Under the pieces are notes generated by a model. That model did not search any database and had not been told where the DNA came from. It saw only the letters and a program-made list of their open reading frames with translations. Both the position numbers and the translations under genes were made by a program. From positions 124,001 to 188,000 of the forward strand of contig JACVVK020000496.1 in NCBI GenBank assembly GCA_018292915.2: DNA of 64,000 nucleotides, in the 5' to 3' direction. This stretch comes from Batillaria attramentaria (lineage: Eukaryota; Mollusca; Gastropoda; Batillariidae). The first letter of the stretch is position 1. Each line of letters begins with the position of its first letter. Of this stretch, positions 33,573 to 46,095 are shown in pieces.

Positions 33573-36490
33573 GAAATATTTGGCGTCGCCGACAGGATTG
33601 GACATTGATCTACCTACAAAGGGACAGTACTCTCCAGTACTCAAGAAACTCCAACTACAGAAGTTGCACCCCTTCAACTGTTGCAGCAGCGAAAATTGAC
33701 GACTGACCATGGCAGAGACAGCGGAGCTGATAAAATTGCTTAGAGAGCAATTAGAACAGCAGAAGGAACAGATGAAGATTCAAATGGAACAGCAGAAGGA
33801 ACAGATGAAGATTCAGAAGGAACAAATGGAACAGCAGAAGGAACAAATGGAACAGCAGAATGAACAGCAGAAGGAACAGATGAAGGAACAGATGAGGATT
33901 CAAGCAAAGCAGCATGAAGAAGAATTAGCAGTCCAAAGAGAGCAGATGGGTGCGTTGATGAAGATGATTCAAGTTCAGACACCGACTGGGGATTCCAGCG
34001 CAAGTACCCGTCCTCACACTTCTACTGTTTCGACCGCCGCTATTCCACCTTTCGCTGCCTTTGATTCCACTTCAGAACTGTGGCCTGACTACTGGTCAAG
34101 ATTCTGCACATTTCTTGTCGCCAACGCCGTTCCTGACGACCGCAAAGCTCAAGTCTTCCTCACTAATCAGACTCCGGCTGTCTACAAACAACTGGCAAAT
34201 CTGGCTGCTCAACAGAATCCAAAAACGGACATCAATAGCCTGACGATGGACCAAATCGTCGAGTTCATGAAAGAACAATTTGACCCAAAACTGTTCATAG
34301 TGCGAGAACGTTTCAAGTTCTGGAGCAACATGGAACGGAAACCAGGCGAAACACTCCAGGAGCTGGCAGCCCGTATACGTAAAGACGCGGCTACCTGTGA
34401 CTTTCCTTCGATCCAAGATCCACAAGATGAAGCTCTTAGGCAGAGATTCATATGTTCTGTCAACAACGAAGCTGTCTTGAAGGCTCTTTTCAAGGTCAAG
34501 GATACCGAGTTGGATTTTGCCAAGGCTGTCAAGATCGCCATAGAGACTGAAGACGCGGCAAAGGTGGCCAAGGAAACTGTCTACGGTTCCAAGCCCAGGC
34601 CGGTCAACAAAGTCAAGGCGAACAACAAAGGGGGTCAACCAAAGAACCACCAGCAGTCTAACTCCACGACCAGCAATTCAGCAAAGTGCTACAGGTGTGG
34701 AAAGGCTCACAAAGCAACAGACTGCTACTACAAAGACTCCAAATGCAACTACTGTCAGAAGATAGGACATTTGGAGGCTGTCTGCAGAAAAAAACTGCAT
34801 CAACAGCAACAAGGGGGACGACAATCTGCAAAATCTTCAGTGAAAAGTATCACAAAAGCAGAGCTCGTCAAAGCCATCCTCGGCGAAGTTCCCCAAGATA
34901 CTCCTAGGTTGGACGTTCCAGTCACAATCCAGGATCAACAGTTCACGATGGAGCTGGACACTGCAACCACAGGAAATTTTGTTTCTGTGCCAGTCTGGAA
35001 ACAACTGGGAAAACCGAAGCTGGATGACGTCACACATCGGTACGAGTCTGCCAGCAAGCACGACCTACCCGTGTTAGGCACCTTCATGGGCCAGACTAAG
35101 GACCCAGTGACTGGTAAACAGAGCTCCATTCCCTACATCGTCACCAAGATCCCTGATCTCAACCTACTTGGACGAAACGCGATCCAGGCTCTGGGAATTT
35201 CAGTGGACAATGCCCGTGGACTGAAGAGCATAGAGAGTCAAGTCAAGAGCGAGGGTGCAAAAGAATCGCATCCGAAGACCTCCAGCTCAACTTATGCTTC
35301 TCTTCAAAAGGATTGCCACACTCTCTGCGACAAGTTCCCAGATCTCTTCAAGGAAGAATTGGGATGTCTGAAGGATTTTGAGCTGGAAGTAAAGTTCAAG
35401 TCCGACGCGAAGCCGGTTTTTCACAAGGCAAGGCCGGTTCCGTTCGCTCTTCGTGATGACCTGACGAAAGGCTACGAAGAAGGCATCGCCAAAGGAGTCT
35501 GGAAGCCAGTCCAGTTCAACGACTATGGAACACCAGTTGTTCCAATTCGTAAGACAAACAGTGCAGGCGCCCTGAAGCCAAAACTGCGGATCTGTGGTGA
35601 CTACTCAGTTGGGATCAACGATCAACTTGCTGATCACCGTCACCCAATGCCTCTCCCAGAGGAACTGATGCAAAAGCTGGGAGGAGGATTCGGTTACTCA
35701 AAGATCGACCTCGCTGATGCCTACAACCAGATCAAGCTGGCACCAGAAAGTCAACGCAGACTAGCCCTCAGCACTCACCGTGGGGTACTTCTGCAACAAC
35801 GACTACCTTTCGGAATCAAGTCAGCACCTGGTTATTTTCAGGAGATCATGGAAAATCTGACCAGTGATCTGCCTGGAGTTGCCGTCTTCCAAGATGACAT
35901 ACTCACCAGCGGGAAGGATGCCAAAGATCATCTGAGCAACCTGGAACGACTACTCACGCGTCTGAACGACAAAGGACTCAGATGCCGTCGTGAAAAATGC
36001 CTGTTTGCTCAACCCAGTGTGGAATACCTTGGACACACTCTATCGGCTGAAGGAATCTCCAAAGGATCCAAAGTCGAGGCAGTCTTGAAGATGCCACCAC
36101 CTACGGATGTCTCAAGCTTGAAGTCTTTTCTGGGCTCAGTACAATTCTACGGGAAATTCATCCCAAACCTGGCTACTATGGCAGAGCCGCTCTACCGCCT
36201 GACAAAGAAGGCAAGTCCCTGGAAGTGGGGAGAAGAGGAACAAGCAGCTTTTGAACAACTGAAGAATGTGCTTTCCTCTGACCAAGTCCTTGTACACTTC
36301 GACCCAGATAAGCCTGTGGGGCTGGCTTGTGACGCATCCAACGTTGGAATTGGAGCAGTACTGTTTCATCGCTATCCGGATGGAAGCGAGCGCCCAATTG
36401 CCAATGTGTCCAAGACTCTTACAGCTGCAGAAAGAAGCTACAGCCAAATCCACAAAGAAGCCCTAGCCATCATCTATGGTTTGCGGAAAG
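33259..36490 (+). mobile_element. Ty3/gypsy-type LTR retrotransposon, 3'-truncated
   Basis: A 5' LTR (33259-33572) is followed by a leader, a fused gag-pol ORF and an abrupt end within RNase H at about 36490. There the sequence joins a minus-strand LINE fragment. Integrase, 3' LTR and target duplication are missing. It interrupts the spacer at ACAACAT, and unit 3 has the intact site (about 54037). Confidence 0.88.
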
Positions 36491-36498
36491 TTTTGTAA
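33709..36498 (+). CDS. gag-pol polyprotein fragment of gypsy-type retrotransposon
   Basis: 929 residues in one frame. Residues about 5-80 form a Gln/Glu/Lys coiled coil (EQQKEQMKIQ repeats), followed by a gag-like domain (about 110-290). Two zinc knuckles are at about 327-360: CX2CX3HX4C, with one residue fewer than canonical, and then canonical CX2CX4HX4C. An aspartic protease motif LDTATTGNF (about 419) has Ala where many retropepsins have Gly. The RT palm includes YSKIDLADAYNQIKL and catalytic FQDDILTSG (about 727), followed by YLGHTLSAEGI. RNase H starts at LACDASNVGIG (about 872) and stops after GLRK, where foreign sequence supplies VL and a stop. Gag and pol are not separated by a frameshift. 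The missing RNase H end and integrase mean it cannot act alone. Confidence 0.88.
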   Translation: MAETAELIKLLREQLEQQKEQMKIQMEQQKEQMKIQKEQMEQQKEQMEQQNEQQKEQMKEQMRIQAKQHEEELAVQREQMGALMKMIQVQTPTGDSSASTRPHTSTVSTAAIPPFAAFDSTSELWPDYWSRFCTFLVANAVPDDRKAQVFLTNQTPAVYKQLANLAAQQNPKTDINSLTMDQIVEFMKEQFDPKLFIVRERFKFWSNMERKPGETLQELAARIRKDAATCDFPSIQDPQDEALRQRFICSVNNEAVLKALFKVKDTELDFAKAVKIAIETEDAAKVAKETVYGSKPRPVNKVKANNKGGQPKNHQQSNSTTSNSAKCYRCGKAHKATDCYYKDSKCNYCQKIGHLEAVCRKKLHQQQQGGRQSAKSSVKSITKAELVKAILGEVPQDTPRLDVPVTIQDQQFTMELDTATTGNFVSVPVWKQLGKPKLDDVTHRYESASKHDLPVLGTFMGQTKDPVTGKQSSIPYIVTKIPDLNLLGRNAIQALGISVDNARGLKSIESQVKSEGAKESHPKTSSSTYASLQKDCHTLCDKFPDLFKEELGCLKDFELEVKFKSDAKPVFHKARPVPFALRDDLTKGYEEGIAKGVWKPVQFNDYGTPVVPIRKTNSAGALKPKLRICGDYSVGINDQLADHRHPMPLPEELMQKLGGGFGYSKIDLADAYNQIKLAPESQRRLALSTHRGVLLQQRLPFGIKSAPGYFQEIMENLTSDLPGVAVFQDDILTSGKDAKDHLSNLERLLTRLNDKGLRCRREKCLFAQPSVEYLGHTLSAEGISKGSKVEAVLKMPPPTDVSSLKSFLGSVQFYGKFIPNLATMAEPLYRLTKKASPWKWGEEEQAAFEQLKNVLSSDQVLVHFDPDKPVGLACDASNVGIGAVLFHRYPDGSERPIANVSKTLTAAERSYSQIHKEALAIIYGLRKVL

Positions 36499-37380
36499 TG
36501 TTGTTTTGTACCAAATATTACCAGGATGTCAGAGAGGACCAGATTGGTACAGTGTTCACACCTTTCCTGAAGTAAGGTCAACAGTTCTGCCCAAAACTTC
36601 TGAATAAAAGGACATTCCCAAAATAGGTGGACAAGATTTTCCTCATACGCATTACAAAAGGTACACTTCGAGGTGTCCAAAATTTTACATAGATAAAGAT
36701 ATCTGTTCGTGGGTAACAATCTATGCAACAATCTTTGCTGAAACCATCGAAGTTGTGAATCTAGTGTGGTTTGAAAAGGATGAAGAAAAATACGTTTCCA
36801 GTCAAAGTTGCTATGAAACTGTTGCTGCCACTTCAAAACACTTGACGGTTCGGACTGGGTATCTGTCAAAATTGAATAAACCCTTTTTTTCTCTCCATAT
36901 AGGATCAGTCCCCACACCTTTGAAAGGTTCTTACTCTGACCTGAGTCAGCATCAAGACCACATTTGTGTCTATATTTCTTGATGGCACTAATAATACCAT
37001 TATACAATACAAAATTGGTAGATATACCTGGATATTTGCTTTTAAGCTCCTTAAAGCTATAAAAATCTCCCTTGTCATTCACTAAATCTCCAATCACCCA
37101 GATATTTCTCTCTGTCCATTCTTTAATATGCACTGTTCTTTTATCCCTGACAATATTAATGTTATAGTGAATAGGCTCTGGCCAGAATTCTTCTATCTTC
37201 TTCGGTGTACATGAGTTGCAAAGTCTTCTATAATGTTTAGCAACATCACGCCAGAATATATTTCTGCATCTGTTCATCATAACATTTGCAAATTCACCTC
37301 CAAATTTCATTAACTTTGAGATATATCTGGACACATACAAGTAACTAAATCCTTCATAGAAGACCTTGCACCCAACAACG
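36474..37380 (-). pseudogene. LINE ORF2 C-terminal fragment
   Basis: On the minus strand about 300 codons encode the ORF2 C-terminal part. It includes a TTLDSQLRWFQQRLLHRLLP motif and a zinc-binding tail CTFCNAYEENLVHLFWECPF (CX2C...HX4C), like the zf-RVT end of L1/Tx1-type elements. RT and endonuclease are absent. The frame runs on upstream only because the adjacent minisatellite has no stops. Its 3' end abuts the broken gypsy element at a shared TTTGCGGAAAG-like junction. Confidence 0.82.
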
Positions 37381-37402
37381 CCACCCGTTCTTACGCGTCC
37401 CC

Positions 37403-38163
37403 GGCCACCCTGTACATCAGCCTTTGTTCCCTGGCCAGCCCTGTACATGAGCCCCCGTTCCCTGGCCAGCCCTGTACACCAGCATTTGTTCCCTGGCCAG
37501 CCCTGTACATGAGCCTTTGTTCCCTGGCCAGCCCTGTACATCAGCCTTTGTTCCCTGGCCAGCCCTGTACATCAGCATTTGTTCCCTGGCCAGCCCTGTA
37601 CATCAGCCTTTGTTCCCTGGCCAGCCCTGTACATGAGCCTTTGTTCCCTGGCCAGCCCTGTACATCAGCCTTTGTTCCCTGGCCAGCCCTGTACATCAGC
37701 CTTTGTTCCCTGGCCAGCCCTGTACATCAGCATTTGTTCCCTGGCCAGCCCTGTACATCAGCCTTTGTTCCCTGGCCAGCCCTGTACATCAGCCTTTGTT
37801 CCCTGGCCAGCCCTGTACATCAGCCTTTGTTCCCTGGCCAGCCCTGTACATGAGCCTTCAAGTTGTTCCCTGGCCAGCCCTGTACACCAGCCTTTGTTCC
37901 CTGGCCAGCCCTGTACATCAGCCTTTGTTCCCTGGCCAGCCCTGTACATCAGCCTTTGTTCCCTGGCCAGCCCTGTACATCAGCCTTTGTTCCCTGGCCA
38001 GCCCTGTACATCAGCCTTTGTTCCCTGGCCAGCCCTGTACATCAGCCTTTGTTCCCTGGCCAGCCCTGTACATCAGCCTTTGTTCCCTGGCCAGCCCTGT
38101 ACATCAGCCTTTGTTCCCTGGCCAGCCCTGTACATCAGCCTTTGTTCCCTGGCCAGCCCTGTG
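37403..38163 (+). repeat. 31-bp minisatellite, about 24 units
   Basis: Units contain TTCCCTGGCCAGCCCTGTAC and ATCAGCCTTTG. Variants read CATGAGCC or CACCAGC. The unit length is not a multiple of three, so all three frames stay open and give spurious ORFs. The sister element at 54166 has about ten units. Confidence 0.95.
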
Positions 38164-38735
38164 TACTGCCCACTGGCCGCACGCGCGCAGTGTTCCGTAT
38201 CCGCGATGGCGCGTGTGTCAATTAGTCGTGTTTGTTTGTGTCTGTTTAGTGTCAAATATCCCCGTAGTCCCTTCACTTCACCGTAAACTGCCGTAGTTTC
38301 ATGACAGTTTGTACATTTTAATTATGTTTTGTTGTTAGCGATAACTTAAAGTTTAACGGGTGTAAGTTAGCATTTTGTCCCCTTTTCAAAAGCGTTGTCC
38401 TGGTTTTTCTGCTCTTTGAGTGGCTGTAGAATATTTTCTGTTTTTCATTAAGATTGCATGTCATTTTATAGTATTTTTCACGCTCTTTTAGACGTCGTTT
38501 GTCCGAAGTTTGTAGCTATTGTTAGACGCCCGCTGTGGCTAGTTTTCTGTGTGCTAACAAACACAGATTTCGCCGCTACGGGTGCATCTTCCCTCTTTTC
38601 TGCTGCGAGCACCCGTTGTCTTCTTTGCGGGCCGCGCTGGGCGCATAAAGAGCCGCTAGCCACGGTTCGCTGGAGCCAAAGTCACTCGCCCAGCCAAGCA
38701 GCCAAAGACACATGCCAGGAAGACAAAAGCCATAG

Positions 38736-38912
38736 GGTGGGTGGGTGTTTGAGGGTTTAACGTCCTTTTCCTCCACATACGGGTGATATCAAAGACGGGA
38801 CAACGATCAAAAAGCCAGCACAAAATTAATATGTGGCCCCAGCCGGGATACGAACTCACGACCCGAGCATTAGAAGTCCAACGCTCTACCATTCGGCCAC
38901 CCCGGCTCCCCT
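38736..38912 (-). mobile_element. tRNA-derived SINE (family A) nested in element D
   Basis: The minus-strand head GGGAGCCGGGGTGGCCGAAT has a B box GTTCGTATCCC. The 3' part is GGACGTTAAACCCTC. The duplication AAAAGCCATAG is at 38725-38735 and 38913-38923. The same insertion is in the unit 3 element. Confidence 0.88.
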
Positions 38913-39113
38913 AAAAGCCATAGGACGTAAAGCAAGCTAATGATGATGATTCGCTGGACACTCTCGCTCTCAGCCTTGCCGCGCGTGACTGGACTCTGCG
39001 TTTGTCTTGTATCCTGCTTGTTTCTGTTTTCTTACCAATAAAACTCGTGTCATAACGACCTTTGTGTTTGGTCTCCCTGCCTGCACGAACCAGACCCTTG
39101 TCACCCGGTTATA

Positions 39114-39402
39114 TTTCTACTTTGGCTTATATCTCTTTTTTTGCTTTGCCTTTTTAGGTGTGTGTGTGTGTGTGTGTGTGAGATCAGTTTTTTTTTTTTT
39201 TTTTTGCTTTGCCTGTTTAGGGGTGTGTATGTGTCTGTGTGGAAAGAGGGGGGGGGGGGGGGGGGGGGGGGGTACTTATCATTTTACCTGTAGTATGTTC
39301 GCGGTGTTTCTGTATCTATATTTGTGTTTACTCTGTATATATATATTCAATTACTTATCTTTTTTAGTATGTTTGCGGCGTGTCTATAACTATATGTGTG
39401 TT

Positions 39403-39444
<42 letters not shown>

Positions 39445-39458
39445 CTATCTGTTTCAAT

Positions 39459-39531
<73 letters not shown>

Positions 39532-39740
39532 CAAACACTTGAAAAGAAAAGAAATAGAAGCAATACCGGATGTTGAAATGCGGTAACACTAACTGATGTG
39601 GTTTCAGTTGTTTGTAACTGTAGTGAAGCGCCGTCTTGTATGCTACATGTAGTTTGTCTAAGAAAACGGCTTTATCATAAGTAGGACTGCACAATCCATT
39701 TGAAACTGGAAAACAGTCACGGTTTATACATATATGTGTC

Positions 39741-39807
<67 letters not shown>

Positions 39808-40284
39808 CCGAGAGAGAGAGAGAGCTGTAGACACCCGACCTTCTAAACACACTTCTCGTACCACTGAACTCGGAACAATCTTATCTGCAGTGTTTTACTG
39901 TGCATTGTTTGCACAAGCTGCCCTCTGACCCGCCCAGCTAGTGACGTATCGATCGGCCTCCCAACAACCTCAAATTCACGGGTCTAGTCAGACGCATGTG
40001 TGCCGATATATCTGACTTCCTTCTTGCAACAAGCAGGCCATAATATTATTGTGATGGACATTCGTCCTATACAGATGGAGGTTAGAGGGAGACGTGTTGG
40101 TCACTCAGCTTCCGCCTAGTGATGTCTGATGGCCGTGAAAGGTAAAGAGAAATGTCATTGGTTATTGCTAGCTATAGTAGTACACACAATTGTATGTATT
40201 ATATGACTAATACGACAGGTCATTCTACTTGTGATCAAATCAGCTGCACTTACTCGATATTGTTCCTTTCAGATATACACGACA
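39114..40284. other. Spacer with microsatellites
   Basis: Sequence homologous to 16500-17490. It holds GT (39158-39181), T- and G-runs (39187-39205, 39247-39272), CT then TA tracts (39406-39434, 39463-39527) and a CA tract (39744-39806). No gene seen. Confidence 0.7.
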
Positions 40285-40713
40285 GGGGATTTGGTCTAGT
40301 GGTTAAGGCATCCGACTTCGGATCCTGAGCTGCCTGGTTCGAGTCCCCGGTGGGCAGGAATATGGTTGGATTTTTTCATACCATATCGAGTCAAATCCAT
40401 GTGCAGACTCGTTTGCGGTGCCTGTCTCGCCTTCGTGTACACACGCACGCACAAATATCAAGTGTGCACGTTAAAAATCCCACGTTCATCTTTCGAAGAA
40501 GAGTAGGCTGTGGCCGGTGGCGTGGTAAAACAGAAATACTGTCGCACGCACCAGAGTGAATAGCAGGGTGGAGGTTTGCACACAAAGTAGCGCCTAGCGG
40601 CAGCAGGCTTTCCCTGCTTCGTCCTCCAGCCTTGCGGCGCCTAGAGCACCCCATTAGAGATGGATACGTGCGCCGAGGAGTAGTCTACCATACCATACCA
40701 TACCATACCATAC
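40285..40713 (+). mobile_element. tRNA-derived SINE (family C)
   Basis: The head GGGGATTTGGTCTAGTGGTT has an A box and a B box GGTTCGAGTCC. A ~330-base body ends in an (ATACC)n tail (40688-40713). Unit 1 has the uninterrupted site (ACACGTCAGTTACTTCC, about 17494). Not a tRNA gene. Confidence 0.85.
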
Positions 40714-40786
40714 TTCCTATGAGTATGTCAGTAACATTATTATTTCTCTACTGATTTAAACAAGAGCAAAACACTTCCTACATGTC

Positions 40787-40837
<51 letters not shown>

Positions 40838-41066
40838 CCCCAAACAAACACTTGATGACCCAGTAACAGAGTATTTGCTTTACAACAGATCGAGCGTCTC
40901 TTATCAGTGTTTTGCGACGACGGGTAAAACGATTGTCAACAGTGTTCAGTGTTTATAAGACAGGTACAAGTGTCTTTCTCCCCGAGACATACAACTTGAG
41001 TTACTGGACTGTGTCTCTGTGTGAAGTTTGTTAGGCTATGGGAATAAGTGCGTGCGTGCGTGCGTG

Positions 41067-41130
<64 letters not shown>

Positions 41131-41229
41131 CCAAACCTCGCTCTAGCTTGTGTTTATGTTTCCCTTTTAAATATTTCCTGTTGAAGATAGAACCTCAGTT
41201 ATGACCGTTCGATGAACGGGTGGTGTAAC
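40714..41229. other. Spacer with GT tracts
   Basis: GT/AG tract at 40793-40836, (GTGC)n and GT tract at 41050-41130. The order of segments differs from the unit 1-2 spacer, so this part has been rearranged. No gene. Confidence 0.6.
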
Positions 41230-41395
41230 GGTTTACCTGTCTTTACACAAAATAACAGTCCTCTGATGTCTCTTTGTTTTCGTGTTTACCTGTTTGTACA
41301 CAAATAACAGTTTTCTGATGCCTGTCTCCATGTTTACCTGTATATGCACAAATAACAGTTTCCTGATGTCTCTTTGTCTTCATGTTTACCCGGGA
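41230..41395. repeat. 52-bp minisatellite upstream of copy 3
   Basis: About three units of the same 52-base repeat as at 19690-20030, ending about 275 bases before the copy 3 ATG. Confidence 0.85.
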
Positions 41396-41517
41396 GATCA
41401 AACCACAATATGGCGCCAGCAAACACTCCATTTCTATAGCCAAGACAAGGAGAACACGTGTCAGCCAAATAGAGGTCATGCGTGGTACCGACAATATGTA
41501 TAGAGCACCCACAAATC

Positions 41518-41668
41518 CAGCAGGAATCTGACTTAACCACGTGACTCTCACTCAGTCTGTAAACCTTCACCACAGACAGTGCACAAAGTGCTTACATTGT
41601 CTGGATCCGCCATATGTAATGTAATGTAATGCCAGTGAACAACTCGTGACGTCTTGACCGGGATAAAC
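41518..41668 (+). promoter_or_regulatory. Conserved proximal 5' region of copy 3
   Basis: Nearly identical to 20150-20300, with the CACGTGAC E-box at 41538-41545 and the GTGACGTC site just before the ATG. Confidence 0.4.
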
Positions 41669-43303
41669 ATGTCGGAAACACCGCCAGCATCAGATCTGGA
41701 AACTGGACACACTCGCCCAGCCACGGTCACCGGCTCAACGGCACTACTTTCCCCAGTCACCACCTCACCAGCAGCCACCACCCCAGTCACCACCTCACCA
41801 GCAGTCACCACCCCAGTCACCACCTCACCAGCAACGACCACCCCAGTCACCACCTCACCAGCAACCACCACCCCAGTCACCACCTCACCAGCAACAACTA
41901 CACCAGTCACCACCTCAAGCTCAGTGGCCACGGGACAGACTTTGCAGAATGAGTGGAGACGCGTGGTGACGTCACTATACCGTGACCTTGACACCCGGAC
42001 TTACTGTGTACCGCCCTGCATCATGAACCGTGTGCCGTATGATAGAGACACTGTTGCCGGGCAACCGGCCCTGGTGTTGCGACCTTTACCGGGATTTGTG
42101 ATGTCAGGTAGTCCTCCGTTTGTCTCACCTCCAGCTACCAGTACTAATGCGACGGAAAAACAAGCAACTCCCACAACAGCGACTTCACAACAGCCAACTC
42201 CGCCGCAGCAAGCTGTTCACCAAAAGCAGCCAGTGTCTGCAATCCCAAACACACCCCAAGGATCAGCCCAGAAGACACGCCAACACACACCTCATGGATC
42301 AGCCCAGAAGACACGCCATCACACACCTCAAGGATCAGCCCAGAAGATACGCCAACACACACCTCAAGGATCAGCCCAGCAGACAAGCCAACACACACCT
42401 CAAGGATCAGCCCAGCAGACAAGCCAAAACACACCTCAAGGATCAGCCCAGCAGACAAGCCATCACACACCTCAAGGATCAGCCCAGCAGACAAGCCAAC
42501 ACACACCTCAAGGATCAGCCCAGCAGACACGCCAACACACACCTCAAGGATCAACCCAGCAGACAATGCAACACACACCTCAAGGATCAACCCAGCAGAC
42601 ACGCCAACACACACCTCAAGGATCGGCCCAGCAGACAAGCCAACACACACCTCAAGGATCAGCCCAGCAGACACACCAACACACACCTCAAGGATCAGCC
42701 CAGCAGAGAAGCCAACACACACCTCAAGGTTCAACCCAGCAGACAAGCCAACACACATCTCAAGCAACTCCGAGTCACTCGTCAACGCACAGTCTGTGGA
42801 CCCGAGAGCAGCATCCAGTCGCTCAGCCAATCAACGTGCAGGAAACCGACTCACGTGACGACTTCGCCCAACAGCACGTGCTGTACTGTCTACAGACGCT
42901 AGGAGAGCAGCGACAGGAAGCCATGTTTGTGATGTCGTCACTAGACTTCACTGACTACCTGAACAAGCTGGATGCTACCCACGCTGCTCAGTTCCCGCTA
43001 CCCGGGGATCTTCCCGCCACACAGCGAGAGGGCGACTTTGACGTCATCGTCATACACCGCAAATACGGCGTCCTGCTCGGGGAGATCAAGTCAGTGGGTA
43101 TCCATGACAACAACCCAACAGACAAAGCTGTGGCTGACAAGGTCAGCAAGGCCGTGAAACAGCTGGACAAGTGTGAGCGGGTTGTGAATCACGTGATGAG
43201 TGACGTGGCGCCGGGACTGAGTGTCCGCAAAACGCTGATCCTGCCCTACATCAGCAGGACGCAGCTACAGCACGTGTTGGATGGAGACAGTCAGCTGGCA
43301 CAG
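41669..43303 (+). CDS. Copy 3 exon 1
   Basis: 545 codons. Thr/Ser/Pro repeats at 41752-41925, the invariant block with one change (GFVMSGS), a copy-specific Gln/Pro linker (EKQATPTTATSQQPTPPQQA), 14 Gln-rich units (42246-42765) and the nuclease core. Donor CAG|GTCAGA. Confidence 0.8.
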
Positions 43304-44160
43304 GTCAGAAACTCTCTTTGTCTGCACAATTTATCATCATACATGTACTTTATTGTACATAACGGAGGCTGACACATAACAAGTTCATTTCGCAGACTCC
43401 GTAACTTGTACACCGTTCAGACGAGTACGCTCATATTACATTGTATCACAGAAACACGGCTTCCTTTCAACGTGCCGTTCTTTTCATGCTTTAACGTGTC
43501 CGTGAATTTCTATAAATAGACCAGCCACCCAGACTTTGCCGCAAAGCAAATAGTCAGTATGCTGACACGCGTCACGTTATGTTAAATCTTGTCAAGTCTC
43601 AAATGCACGGGCTAGGTGCATTCACTCAAACAAAAATATCCCTGTTTTCATGGGTCCACGCTATATCCAGGGGCATTCAGGCCCCCTCACAAACCTATGA
43701 CGTCAAACGCGTCATGGGTTTGTGCCCCCCCCCCCCCCCCCCCCCCTCGCGCTGCTGCCTCGCCACGCGGCGGTTCGCTCTCTTAAATCGAACGTTATTA
43801 TACGCATCCCTGTAATTTAGCCTCATCCTGCTATGTCAGAAAGGTAATTCGTACGTTCCTTCACCGTGCGCGTGGTAGTATAATATATCAATTCAGCAAC
43901 GCGAATAGGTCTAATAAGAGACCGTGACCGTACTGCCGAGACGCTTTGTACTAAAAGCTGCCCGGAAACAAACGAACGCTTTCATGGGCTGGATGAGTCT
44001 GGAATGTCAATGATTTTGGCGGAACTGAACAACCATTTTTGCTCTGTGTGTGTGTGTGTGTGGGGGGGGGGGGGAGTGTGTGTGTAATATACATACTTTA
44101 CATTTCTTGCTTCTTGCACGGTTGTTTGAAATGTAAACAGGTGGCTAATGCGTTTATTTA

Positions 44161-44234
<74 letters not shown>

Positions 44235-44373
44235 TGGCGTTTCACGTGTTTTTCGTCACATATCGCGAAACGGCGCCGAGACCAGAAAACATTTACATGA
44301 CAGGTCACATCACCGGCCATGGTGCTCTAAGATGTCTTTCAACTTGAAAAAAAAACTTGACAGCAGCAACAAC

Positions 44374-44444
<71 letters not shown>

Positions 44445-46030
44445 TGTGCTTTATTCTCTTTTTTCACAAAACGGGAAGACTAGAACAACAACAACAAAAA
44501 AACAACAACAACAACAAAAAACCCCTTACAACACAGATCACATCATCAACAAAACAGCTATTAGATGTCTGTAAAATTCGCGCACCTGGCACAACTGCTC
44601 CAAGCCTTATGCGTCTTAATACTGTCGTCATCAGTCTCTCAAGACGCTTTCTCGCGTTGTTGAATTTATCAACGATGCATTCATGTACATGCAGGGCCAT
44701 TTGTTGGAATTATATGTACGCAGGGGCACTGATATACCTTAGGTAGGGGTACTCGGGTTATTGCAGGGGCACTGGTATACCTTATGTAGGGGTACTCGGG
44801 TTATTGCAGGGGCACTGATATACCTTATGTAGGGGTACTCGGGTTATTGCAGGGGCACTGATATACCTTATGTAGGGGTACTCGGGTTATTGCAGGGGCA
44901 CTGATATACCTTATGTAGGGGTACTCGGGTTATTGCAGGGGCACTGATATACCTTACGTAGAGGTACTCGGGTTATTGCAGGGGCATTCATGTACCTGAC
45001 ACATGCTGTGTTTTGGCATGTCATATGTCCCACCAACCACACTGATTTCCGTCTTCACGTGTTTTATTATCTATTATCATGATACCGCTTACTAATAATG
45101 TACATGCAGGGCCATTTGTTATATGCACAGAGGGCTCTGATATACCTTATGTAGGGGCACTCGGGTTCATGCAGGGGCATTCATGTACCTGACATTTGAT
45201 GTGTTTTGGGCATGCCATATGTCCCACCAATCGCCCTTCTTGTCGTCTTCAAGTGTTTTATTGTTTTTATCGTGACAGCGCTTACTAATAATGTACATTC
45301 TATTCAAAACAGAGAGGCCTCTACGTTACGCTGGGTTCCAGGGTGGTCACAGTGACTTGATCTGTACACGCACGTATGAAAAATAAAACACTGAAAACAA
45401 AAGAACCACGAGTACACACACACACTCGGTAAATTGGTCTTTCCGGCCACCACATATTGCGAAACAGAAACAAACTTAAAAGACAGATCACATCCCTGGG
45501 CCATGAGCTATCACTGAGTAGGTGGGGGGTCTTTCAAGGTCACGCACGTGGCACAACTGTTCCGAATCTATTGCGTTTGAATACTGTCGTGATCTCTCAC
45601 GATGCTCTCTTGTATCAGTTGTGGAATTGATCAACGATTCAATCACTCATGTTCATGCAGGGCCATTTGTTAGATTTATCATTATGTTTTTACACACGCA
45701 GGGGCACTGACATACCTTATGTAGGGGCACTCGGGGTCATGCAGGGGCATTCATGTACCTGACACCCGATGTGTTTGGGGCATGTCATGTGTCCCACCAG
45801 CCACCCCTCCTGTCGTCTTCAGGTCATTTATTGGTTGGTTTTTTTCCATAATAGGGCTTACTGATAAATGTAGATTCTACTCTAAACAGAGAAGCCTTAA
45901 CCTTTCTTTCACGTTCAGTTATCTCACGTGGCACACCTGATCACAGGACATTGCGTCTCCGTGCTGCCATGATTTTGTACGATGCTCTCCAGGGTGTTTA
46001 ACATGTCTTTGCATGCACGTATGACAAAAT

Positions 46031-46095
<65 letters not shown>

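Larger units (their letters stand above)
37381..39113 (+). mobile_element. LTR-like minisatellite element (family D), 5'-truncated
   Basis: From about 37381 the sequence matches the complete element at 54166-55620 and ends CACCCGGTTATA before TTTC, the same insertion site as in unit 3. Its 5' end is lost at the LINE junction. It contains a long 31-base minisatellite, a nested SINE and an AATAAA near the end (39047). No coding genes. Confidence 0.75.

Noticed and set aside
37509..38296. Long frames rich in FPGQPCTSAFVPWPALYIS
   Set aside because: A 31-base minisatellite cycles through all three frames. There is no start context, no domain, and unit number varies freely.
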